Source of the DNA: Cytidiella melzeri
Taxonomy: Eukaryota; Basidiomycota; Agaricomycetes; Polyporales; Irpicaceae
Assembly (NCBI GenBank): GCA_022592445.1
Contig: JABYQR010000030.1
Coordinates: 162,201 to 226,200 of the forward strand
Direction of reading: 5' to 3'
Length of the DNA: 64,000 bases
The notes beneath the pieces are model-generated. The model was given only the letters and a program-made list of their open reading frames with translations. It did no database searches and had not been told where the DNA came from. Made by a program: the position numbers and the translations under genes. Shown one piece after another: positions 53,698 through 62,664 of the stretch; position 1 is the stretch's first letter, and the number at the start of each line of letters is the position of its first letter.

Positions 53698-54897
53698 ATG
53701 TCATCCTCTTCCTCAACGTCGGTGCATACCCACGACGAGGAGAAATGTCCCGTCACAGGTGCTTCAGGCGCAAACCCACACTCATTCCGTCCTCCGCAAG
53801 ATGGAGACTCGCGTGCGCCTTGCCCCGCCATGAACTCCATGGCGAACCACGGCTACCTTCCTCGTGACGGCAAGGAGATCAACGCGGACATCATCGTCAA
53901 GGCACTCATGGAGTGTTTCCGTCTCTCCAAGCCTCTTGCATGGTTCCTCACTCACGGTGCTCTCACTCTACTCCACCAAGGCTCAGGCAACTTCCAGCTC
54001 TCCGATCTCGCGAGGCACAACCACATCGAGCACAACGCCTCTCTTTACCACCCAGATGCAGGCCCGCGAGAGGAGTATGCGCCGATTCATGGAGACCCAG
54101 AGTTGCTCGACTTGGTGTTCAAGGACTCGGAGGGTGGCGTGGTTATGACTCCAGAAGACGTCGCGCGCGTTCGCGTCCGACGTGAACTGACCTCGAACCC
54201 ACCTCTCGACTTTATCCACGCCGAGCTCGCACGCGGGGAAATCTCTATCGTCCTGAACATGTTTAACAACCCCGACCCAGAGCTCCATGCGAGCAAAGGT
54301 GTCCCGCTCATGCGTCAGACGGCGCTAGGCAAGGTTTGGGGGGCGTTGCTGAGGAAGAAGCGGGATCCACAGACAACACCGTTGGACGGTGCGCCGATTG
54401 ACAGGATGCGGTATTGGTTCGAGCACGAGCGGCTGCCTGAGGGATGGAAGCCGTACCACAAGACGACGTTGACGCAGACGATCGTCACTGTCAGCAGGAT
54501 GAGGAGCAAGATGCACGCGCTCGAGAGAGAGAACAAGAAGAAGGCCAAGTCAAAGCCGATCTCTGTGCCTGTTTCTGCTCCACCAGTTGTCGTGGAGAAG
54601 GTTGAAGAGCGCAAGTCTTTGTCCGTTCTGGACGAGGCCTGCTCGGAGTCAGAAGGCGAAGATAGAAATACCCTCACCGTCCCTCCTCTCATCCACACAC
54701 GCGATGGTTCCGCGACCTCCGCGACGAGCAGCACGTTCTCCGATGCGTTGCACACACCACAGGCTTCCGAGTTTGTTTCACCCGCTGCGCCAAAAGACGT
54801 TCACCCGCACGAGCTATACCTTCCCGAGATTGTCGAGCACAGCACTCAGAAGATCACTGATATACCCACTGTCACTACCATTGTCACTGCGTGCTGA
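53698..54897 (+). CDS. Heme-thiolate peroxidase / unspecific peroxygenase family protein
   Basis: Intronless, 399 residues from MSSSSSTSVHTHDEEKCPVT. The motif PCPAMNSMANHGYLPRDGK holds the P-C-P whose cysteine ligates heme in this family. The second motif, DLARHNHIEHNASLYHPDA, contains the E-H-N that replaces the E-H-D/E-G-D metal-and-catalysis site. These enzymes use peroxide to oxygenate or halogenate substrates. No signal peptide is seen, so this member may be intracellular. The last ~120 residues (after the RERENKKKAKS-like basic stretch) are Ser/Thr-rich, an extension beyond the catalytic domain. A CpG-decayed 5' copy lies at 46160-46492. Confidence 0.85.
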   Translation: MSSSSSTSVHTHDEEKCPVTGASGANPHSFRPPQDGDSRAPCPAMNSMANHGYLPRDGKEINADIIVKALMECFRLSKPLAWFLTHGALTLLHQGSGNFQLSDLARHNHIEHNASLYHPDAGPREEYAPIHGDPELLDLVFKDSEGGVVMTPEDVARVRVRRELTSNPPLDFIHAELARGEISIVLNMFNNPDPELHASKGVPLMRQTALGKVWGALLRKKRDPQTTPLDGAPIDRMRYWFEHERLPEGWKPYHKTTLTQTIVTVSRMRSKMHALERENKKKAKSKPISVPVSAPPVVVEKVEERKSLSVLDEACSESEGEDRNTLTVPPLIHTRDGSATSATSSTFSDALHTPQASEFVSPAAPKDVHPHELYLPEIVEHSTQKITDIPTVTTIVTAC

Positions 54898-54899
54898 AC

Positions 54900-55740
54900 A
54901 CCTTTTTGCGTTCATGTTTATATTCCCCTCTCATGTAGCATAGCAAAGTTAGTGTACGTGCCTGCTTATTAGTCATCATTTTACTCTCTTTTATCGGATG
55001 CTTTAAGTAGTGCACCGCGTCCCCTAATGTAAGCATATGCATGTGGACTGTCTCAGCGGGCCACCTTAGGCCTCCGGAATCCTCTCACAGAGCATATATT
55101 AGGCGCCTGCCATAAATCAGTATTATTAAACGTTGGCGGTGCCAGAGACAATACAAAATGTAGAACTATACACATAAACTCCCAAGCGAATGCGATGTCG
55201 GGCGTTATGACCGCGGGGTATGTCGTCGCGGCGACGAAATATCACTGAGATGGGTGTGAAACACCGCTCCGACAACCAGCCCATCATAGCTTAGACGAGG
55301 CTAAGTCATCAGGCCTAGGACATACCACATTCATCCGTCCTGCAAGAACTGTCAGAAAGTAGCAGTTGCAGCGGGCACTTGCAGCCGCAGGCCACCTCGT
55401 GGCCGGGGGTCTATGTCTCCCTTTCTGTCTCTGCCAAGTACAGGTTGTGACACTTGGGTGGTGCCTGAACACCACTGCCTTGCTGTCCGGTCCACACCAC
55501 TCATCTGAGGACTGTATAAAACAACCCACAAGCGGGACAGGCGCTGGCAGCCACTTCATGGTTTCAGATTATGGTCTCACATGTAACTATGTTACACACG
55601 GACCTTTATAAATTTAGATTAAAAAAGAAAAACCAGCCCATCATATAATCTATCTATAGCCAGTTAATCTAGACCAGCAATAATAGACAATAAGCGTACA
55701 CAATTATCCTTATATGCACAGTTCAACTATCTGACCACCA
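54900..55740. other. Intergenic with no recognised gene
   Basis: AACCAGCCCATCATA occurs at about 55275 and 55632, flanking roughly 350 bp with a TATA-like CTGTATAAAACAA near 55513; this may be a small insertion, but its ends are not convincing. Confidence 0.4.
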
Positions 55741-55870
55741 TGTTATGTGTGAGCAGAAGCCGCGAGAGACTCGGGCAATAGATGTATTGATCCCTCTTTG
55801 CTTGAGCTGGAATGGACAGCGCGGAACAAGCAAATGACATAGTCAAAACAGCAACAAGATGTAGATACAG

Positions 55871-56119
55871 CTAATTCAAAGTACAATTGAACAACACAAG
55901 CTGCCCCTGAAATTCTGTCCAAATATCCCTGCAAATCTCCTCGCACGTAAGTGCAGCTACAGGTTCAGGTAGGAGCTTCTGTGCTGGGCCAGGGGCACAC
56001 TTCAGCTTGAAGTACGCCATCCAGGAGTCAAGGAAACTGCCTTTAAAAGGAATGCCAGTGTTCCAATCAGGCCAGTTGGAGCCAGCAGGAAACTCGGGAT
56101 AGGTGCCGACGAACACCAT
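55871..56119 (-). CDS. Small unrecognised ORF
   Basis: 82 codons from ATG. It holds PEFPAGSNWPDWNTGIPFKG and SWMAYFKLKCAPGPAQKLLP, then LTCEEICRDIWTEFQGQLV. The composition is protein-like with three cysteines. No family recognised; it may be an exon of the gene just upstream (56183-56633) or an independent small gene. Confidence 0.35.
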   Translation of the reverse strand: MVFVGTYPEFPAGSNWPDWNTGIPFKGSFLDSWMAYFKLKCAPGPAQKLLPEPVAALTCEEICRDIWTEFQGQLVLFNCTLN

Positions 56120-56182
56120 CCAGTACAGCAGAGCACCTCACGACCATTGGGGATGTGTCCGATCTAAGACAGTCATGAGGAG

Positions 56183-56633
56183 TCAACGCTTGACGCTGTT
56201 GAAAAGCAATGCCCAGGATGCAAACGACTTGCAGTTAAAATGTTTGAGGTTGGTTGCAAATGTAAGCGGGTAGTCCGAGTCGGTCTCCTGTGCTGAAAGT
56301 GTGAGGTGCGTGTCACTCGACGCAAGGTGCAATGTACTTACTGGTGGGAAGGTGACCGCGAAGTCATAATCAGCCTCTTCACCTTTCACCTTTGTGGGGC
56401 GCACTGTTGCCGTGAGAAATCCAGCAGCCTCAGGAGGCACTGCAACTGTTACTGTGAGGGGCTGTGAGAATGTCAGTGTTCAACCAGGGGGCTTGATACC
56501 GTAGTGGGCTTACCACTGAGTCCAATGCGCACAATAAGCTGTGGATTTTAATCCACACGGGAACACGACAGAAGTTGTCAACCCCTTCACTGTGTTGGTG
56601 CGGTCCAGGCTTGACCATGAAGACAGTTGCCAT
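56183..56633 (-). CDS. Small unrecognised protein, three exons
   Basis: Exons 56514-56633, 56342-56461 and 56183-56287, with 52- and 54-nt GT..AG introns; 345 nt, 114 residues. It begins MATVFMVKPGPHQHSEGVDN. The middle, LTVTVAVPPEAAGFLTATVR, reads like a beta-strand-rich domain. It ends SWALLFNSVKR. All three exons join in phase 0, which supports the model. No family recognised. Confidence 0.5.
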
Positions 56634-56930
56634 GGTAAAGGAGAGTGGGAGATGTGGAGAGGGCTGGTGATGCTGACCAAAACGTTGACAAAGGGGAGAA
56701 AGCCAACACCAAGGGAGTTTGCACAATCACGTGCACCTCTCCATCAATATCAAACAATCTCAAACGCATTGATGGGCTCGTACAGTCCTCTCCTTTCTCT
56801 AAGACATGTGCACAAAGCTTGAGCAACATTGTAAAAAGTGAGTGACACAGTTGCTGTCTTGTATTGCACAATCTGACACAGCTTAGGTTGTGATTGTGCT
56901 ACCTTTGCTCATCAGTCAGCATGTCCACAA

Positions 56931-58790
56931 ATACTCTTGCTTATGGCTTAGACCCTACAGGTGCGTACTTAACATTGGCTCTGTTTCTCTACACATGTCA
57001 ATAATTTCTACACAGTGTGGTCTATAGGCCCCAAGGACCAAGTGACATGCTTATTGTGTCTGAGCCCCACAAATGGTCTTCCACTCACAATGGCACGCCG
57101 CTACGCTCAGGGCCACAAATCTACAGCCCGGCATCAGCAGCGTGTCCAGTACCGTCAGCAGCTACAAGAGGCCAACATGGAGTGCGCGAAGCTGTAAGAT
57201 ACAGAATTACAGAGACAAGAAATGCAAGGAATTGAAGAGTCTTCAGACATATCTCAGGAGGAAGACCATCTGGTGGACACGTCTCAAGATCCAGTCCCAT
57301 TCAGTGAGCTCTGGAAACCCAAAAATTGTGAGCACAGTGTCAGCATGTTAGAGGTAAATGAGGAGGAGAAGGAGAAGGAGGAGGAGGAGGAGGAGGAATT
57401 TGCTGCCAATAGTGCTGAGCACGATGAGATGTTGGATCCAGACTATGAGCTGTTTGAGGATAATTTGCAAGATGAGCACGTAGGCAGCGCTATTGAGCAG
57501 GATACCGTAGGAGAAGATGAGCCGTCCTATCTAGGTATGAGGTATTACATGATGGAAATGTCCTGCTGAAAATTCATCATAGGCATACCAGTGTTTTCAC
57601 ACTCAAGTCAGCCATCTGCTCAGGATACATTGTTCTGTCCATGGATGTCCAAGTCAGTAAGTATGCGTGAGATCCTACAGTCAGATAGCTACTCATCTTC
57701 ATTAGCTTGTTCTCACAGACCTCTTGTTAACATCTCTGTGTCTGCGGTTCTCGGATGCACAAATCAGTGCAATGCTCAGATGGGCCAAGGCGTTACATGC
57801 ACGTGATGTTCCAACCTTGTACGCTATCAAGAAAATGTGCCAGGACCTCCATCGTCTGGTTGGAGATCCCACAAAGAAAGTTGTAAGTCCTAGCAGCAAT
57901 ATCTTTTACATCAACGATATTGGGGCTGCAGTTGCAAAGGTATGGATTGTATATCTTGTAATCAAATCTCAATCTGGACCTGTTCTAGGATTACGCAAAT
58001 CCTTTGACTTGATTTGCAATGTCCAACTTTCCTGAAGACCGTGGAGGGTATATGTCTGAAGCACAGAATGGTTTCAAGATGCTTTGCAATGGCCCTGAAG
58101 GCATTGTCACACCTGCTGTAAGGTTTCAAGGGAAGATCTTTTTCACTCAGGAGCTGCTTCAGCGATCCGACACATCCTATTTTATACCGGAGTGGTTCTT
58201 TGTGGATCATTGTAGTTCACAACAAGACCTAATCCTAACTGCTGGAGGCACCCCAGAGAAACTTACAGCATTAGGCTGTAGCGTTTCTTGGACTGAGGTA
58301 AGGTACATCTTCAATTGGATGTATTTTTTCTCACTGGTTGATTAAATATAGTGTGGTTTTGTTGTAAGCAACCAACAGATGCTATGTCCTGTGGCTACCT
58401 TAAAGGTTCCCTTTGACGAATTGTATGGGTCATATCCTGAACATGTCCAGCTGTTCTCTTGTGTGTCTCAATAAACCTACTTAGTGACTTCCTCACTTAA
58501 CTTAATTTGCACAGATGAGTCTCGGAAATACGCCAAAAAAATGCCAAATCCTGTTCAACAACTTGCCAAGGGCAGGATGTGCTACACTGTCCCAGTCATT
58601 CTGTTCATCAATGATGTTTTTGGCAATGTTTCAAAGCAGTGAAACAAGCATCATGTTTTCTACACCTTTAACACAAACTTGCCACAGGAGATGATAGAAA
58701 AGGAATTCTTGGTCAAGTTTGTCTCATTGTCACCACATGCGTCTCCAATAGAGCTTGTAAAGGCTGTCTGTGACTCAATAAAGTAATTAC
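56931..58790 (+). pseudogene. Decayed large transposon-associated protein
   Basis: Pieces on the plus strand in order: a Cys-rich start (DQVTCLLCLSPTNGLPL, RRYAQGHKSTARHQQ), an acidic Glu run near 57360-57400, MLRWAKALHARDVPTLYAIK, INDIGAAVAK, MSNFPEDRGGYMSEAQNGFK, LLQRSDTSYFIPEWFF, and VPVILFINDVFGNVSKQ followed after a TGA by NKHHVFYT and VKFVSLSPHASPIELVKAV. I recall the last blocks from large repeated proteins of mushroom genomes, probably transposases or their partners, but cannot name the superfamily. Stops near 57197 and 58640 and missing parts show decay. Confidence 0.5.
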
Positions 58791-58883
58791 AGTCCTGAAT
58801 TCTGCTGCAGAAGAATTATACTGATACTTTTCACACACTTCTCAAATAGTTCAGCAGCTCAGAATGGTGTTTGACACGGAGAC

Positions 58884-59050
58884 TGTGAGACACTAACACA
58901 CACCCCGGACACAAAGGGACCAGGCACAAACACACCTGACCTACATTCATGCATACCCTCAACCCCTGCCTACATGTAATTGCCTCTCGCAAGGTCAGGT
59001 GTGTTTGTGCCCGGTCCCTTTGTGTCCGGGGGGGTAAGTGTCTCAACAGG
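58884..59050. mobile_element. Foldback (MITE-like) element of about 165 bp
   Basis: Left arm GGACACAAAGGGACC and CACAAACACACCTGACC (58906-58941) pairs with GGTCAGGTGTGTTTGTG and GGTCCCTTTGTGTCC (58993-59028), and the pairing extends to GAGACACT and AGTGTCTC at the outer ends. A stem of roughly 55 bp with a loop of about 50. No coding content. Confidence 0.8.
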
Positions 59051-59200
59051 GCTCGACGTGAAAAACAGGGACACAAAGTGGATATCGACGAGGAGGTGGT
59101 GGCAGGCGTGAAGCAAAATGCTCTCACCAGCTATCAGACTTTGTTCAAGTATCTAGCCCAGTAAAGACCAAGCTAGCATTGAGTACTACTAGCTATGTAG

Positions 59201-59763
59201 TGTCATGGATGGCCTGACTAGCCCTTAATTTTCGCAATTTACCTCTTGTTTTTATCTGTAGAACTCCGGGCTGCAGCTCAGTTGCAACCTTTCCTACATA
59301 AACTCCTTTGCACGTCTATTAAGCGCCCGTATCACGTGGCTTAGACGCTCCACACGGTCACATTACTTGCTACTACGTCACACTGGCATGTGACTTAGCT
59401 TAAGTAAGACCACATGGCTACAGAACACATGGCTCAGCCCATAGCTGGGGTTTGACGTCATAGATACTATCCACATGGGCTTCTTATTGTTCTTTCCCTA
59501 TTGTTCTCTTTATGGAAAGATGTTCTCACAGGTGTGGGAATGGAATACAATAGTTGGTCTCCTTTTAGATAGATTCTCTCACGGGTAGAGTTCTTGGAAA
59601 GGACTAGACAATAGCTATTGTTCTCCTTTAAGTAGTTCTTTTGTTCTTCATTCACACGGCTTCTTGCAAAGCCTGCCCTCAACATGGTCTGTGCGCAGGT
59701 CCCTGAAGTCTATATATACTGCTGTATGTATGCTCCTAGCCCCCATCTCGACCTCTTGGTCTT
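59201..59763 (+). mobile_element. LTR2 copy, plus orientation, interrupted by the chromodomain element
   Basis: Begins TGTCATGGATGGCC. It matches the reverse complement of 37369-38083 up to CATCTCGACCTCTTGGTCTT, where the next LTR starts. The bases before it (59140-59200, AGCCCAGTAAAGACCAAG and on to CTATGTAG) match the missing far end of LTR2 but in opposite orientation, so two copies or an inversion meet here. Confidence 0.75.
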
Positions 59764-60488
59764 TGTAACAGTAATGCTACACTCACCAGATAAGTTGGTT
59801 AACTTGAGGGGGGTGTGGTGAGATAGAGAGTAAGAGTGGTGGTGAGCGAAGTACTGGTGGGTACTGAGTAGTCCTGGTTCAACAGAGTGGATAAGACTGA
59901 GGGGATATGCCCTCAGGAGTGCCTCTATATATACATGAAGGGGAGGACCCCAGGTACTACCCTAAGACCCCTAATACCTACATGAGTAAGCGAAGTAATC
60001 TACCTTACTAAGCATGCCCTATGCCCTAGTGGTGCCACTTCAATAATCAACCAATAGCAATTGTCCCCATGACCTGATCCCATGACCCAGCTCCAAGGCT
60101 AGACTTGTTCTAGCTTGTTCTAAGACAAGGCTAGACTTTTCCAGAAGGTTCTATGAACTATGACATCATCTAATGGAATGTTCTAAACTATGACATCATA
60201 GTTCCAGCAAGTTCCACAAGGTTCCAGAGAGTTCTATCATGTGATACACAAATAAGGAAAGGAGCGCATCAGCGCATCAGAGACAGAGGGCGCATCAGCG
60301 CATCAATTGATAGGCACTGAGAATAAGCGCCGGAATAGGCGCCTGATAAGCGCCAGATAAGCGCTGGATAAGCGCTTAAATAGACGCCGGATAAGCGCTG
60401 GATAAGCGCTTGACAAGCGCTTAAATATTCCCAATAATACCGTTGCCTGGTAAGGCAAGTCTTGTAGAAACATTGAAAATCTGTGACA
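59764..60488 (-). mobile_element. 3' LTR of the chromodomain gypsy element
   Basis: 725 bp from TGTAACAG to CTGTGACA. The internal region lies to its right and is coded on the minus strand, so this is the 3' LTR. It contains GCGCATCAGCGCATCA and GATAAGCGC repeats. The solo LTR at 27590 matches closely. The other LTR is outside the window. Confidence 0.9.
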
Positions 60489-60503
60489 TTACCCCCCCTT
60501 CTT
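60489..60503 (-). other. Polypurine tract
   Basis: On the minus strand it reads AAGAAGGGGGGGGTAA-like purines directly before the 3' LTR, the usual plus-strand primer of LTR retrotransposons. Confidence 0.8.
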
Positions 60504-60724
60504 GCTTTGAACTCCGTGCAAAGAGTTTTGAACGAACACCTTGGTCATTGAGTCCACTTTTTCACCATTGTCAAGAGGGTGCCTAAGCAGTTCCGAGTGA
60601 CTCTAGCGGCTTCTACCGACGCCCCTGACGGGGTTCACACCTCATTGGCTGATGGTAGTCTAGTCCGTACCCTCCTCGGTTGCGTCATTGGATCGTGGAT
60701 GATCCTTGGTGTGTTGTTCGTGAC

Positions 60725-62663
60725 TTATACACAGTAAATCGTAGCTGAGCGAATAGCTCGGGGATGATTGTCGTAGAATTTCTTGATCGCTTCTTGAGCG
60801 TGCGTGATGTTTTCTACAGGTTCCCACGTGTCGTCGTTTGGTCCGTAGCCTTTCCAGCGTATGTAATACTGAAGCTTTTTGGCACGACCTGTACGTCTTG
60901 ACTTGAGAATCTTCTCGACTTCGTATTCTTCTTCTCCGTCGATGATATCTGGCGGAGGCATCTCCAGCTTTTGGCCTTCGAATTCAGGTTTGTTGTACGG
61001 TACCAACTTGCTTGCATGGAATACAGGGTGTATCCTTGGTGAACGTTCGGGCCATTCCAGTCTGAATGTGACCGGCGAGAGCTTTTCAGCAATCTTGAAT
61101 GGACCATAGTACTTGGCTGACAGCTTATGTCCAGATTTTTGGTAGTCTCTCAGATCTAGCATGACCTGATCGCCTTCGTTGAAGGGAACCTTCTGAACGT
61201 GCTTGTCATAGTACCATTTCATGCGTTCAGCCGCAAGTTGTAACGCCGCTTTAGCATGCTCTTGAGCTTGCAAGCGGTTCCACATGATGTCATTCATGTC
61301 AGACCTTTTCAGGTCCTTAGTGAGCGTTGGACCAGCTCTAGGGTGTCTGCCGTATTCGAGGTAAAAAGGCGAGTGCTTAGTTCCCTCGTGCGCTGCATTG
61401 TTGTATGCAAACTCAGCCGAGCTGAGCAATCTAGCCCAGTCGTCATGTAGTTGATCAACGTAACAACGCAGATACTGTTCGAGCGTTTGATTAACTCGTT
61501 CAGTTTGACCATCAGTTTGCAGATGATATGCAGTAGTCATCGTAGATTCTATCCCTAGCATTTTACACCATTCCTGGAATAAATCTGCTGCGAATTGTGG
61601 ACCTCGGTCGGAAATGATTTGCAAAGGTAACCCATGAAGGGTCCAGACTCTCTCATAGAGTAGAGCTGCAAGATCTTTTGCCGAGAACTCGTTTACAATA
61701 GGGAAGAAGTGCGCCCTTTTGGTGAGGCGGTCTACAACTACGCAGATAGCATTGAAGCCATCAGACTCTGGTAACTGAGTAATCAAGTCGACAGTCATGA
61801 TATCCCATGGTTCGGCCGGAACCGGATTAGGGATGAGTGGTCCATAAGGCTGTTGTCACGACCATGCACACTTTTTCCTTTCTTTTCCTTTTATTTTTGT
61901 TATCCTACCTTCTCAATTTCCTTATCTTATCTTATCGATGGTACATGGCTACTGCATGTGATCAAGTGCATGTGACAGACTGGTCACATGATCATAGAAG
62001 GTGCTGGAACATTGTAGAACATCGCACCATAGCACACCATACATTCCCACGGCAGTGTTAGGAGTACAGACCCGGTACCAGGGGTCCTTGTTTGAGATGT
62101 ATATAAACCCACCCTGTAGCTCCCTAAAGACCTCAGATTCTACCTCCTGGTCTTTAGGTGACGTCCACCTTGTACCTAGTCCTTCACATTACTAATATAA
62201 CCTGGTCTTTAGCTCATTGTCAGCTGATCCCTCGTCGTCGTGTCCCCACTCCTCCTCATCACCTATACTCCTGTCGTCATCGTCCACGCGAGTTCGCTCG
62301 TCGTTCCTCCCCCCCTTGTCGTCACTCCCTCGCTCTTCATAGAGTTGGGTTGTGTTCCTGACAGCTGTTGCGGACGAGTCTTCATCCGCTGACATGTGTC
62401 ACAGCCTGTCACGTATTTCTTGACATCGGTGGTTAAACCTGGCCACCAGTAGTTTCTCGAGATCAGTTCGTACGTTTTCCATCTGCCAGGATGTCCGGCA
62501 GAAGGTAGATCGTGATGCATCTGGATGATTTGGCGTCTCAGATCTAATTTCTGATCTTTGGGGATGTAGACTTTTCACGGTATAGGAGTAATCCGTTCTC
62601 AAAATTCCATTCCTCAAGTGATTTCTTGAACTCCCTAGGACCAGAGTTAAGTAACTGCTGATA
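60725..62663 (-). pseudogene. Chromodomain gypsy pol, integrase and chromodomain, split by a nested LTR
   Basis: From the right: HHDLPSAGHPGRWKTYELI and CDTCQRMKTRP form the integrase HHCC finger (62400-62520). A solo LTR (61854-62363) then interrupts. The core resumes at VDLITQLPESDGF (D), ISDRGPQFAADLF (D) and QTDGQTERVNQTLEQYL (E), a complete DDE triad. It ends in a chromodomain (EEYEVEKILKSRR, YYIRWKGY, DDTWEPVENI, 60800-60990) that may guide insertion to heterochromatin. Removing the LTR and one copy of its duplication restores the frame exactly. Two small frame errors lie near 62575 and 62690. Confidence 0.9.
61854..62363. mobile_element. Nested solo LTR, third family
   Basis: 510 bp from TGTCACGACC to TTCCTGACA, flanked by GCTGT at 61849-61853 and 62364-62368, a perfect 5-bp duplication. 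It sits inside the integrase reading frame. No internal region, so it is a solo LTR, later than the host element. Confidence 0.93.
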
Positions 62664-62664
62664 G

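Noticed and set aside
55280..55640. Possible small LTR or insertion between two AACCAGCCCATCATA copies
   Set aside because: The repeats are short and no TG..CA ends or target duplication could be set.
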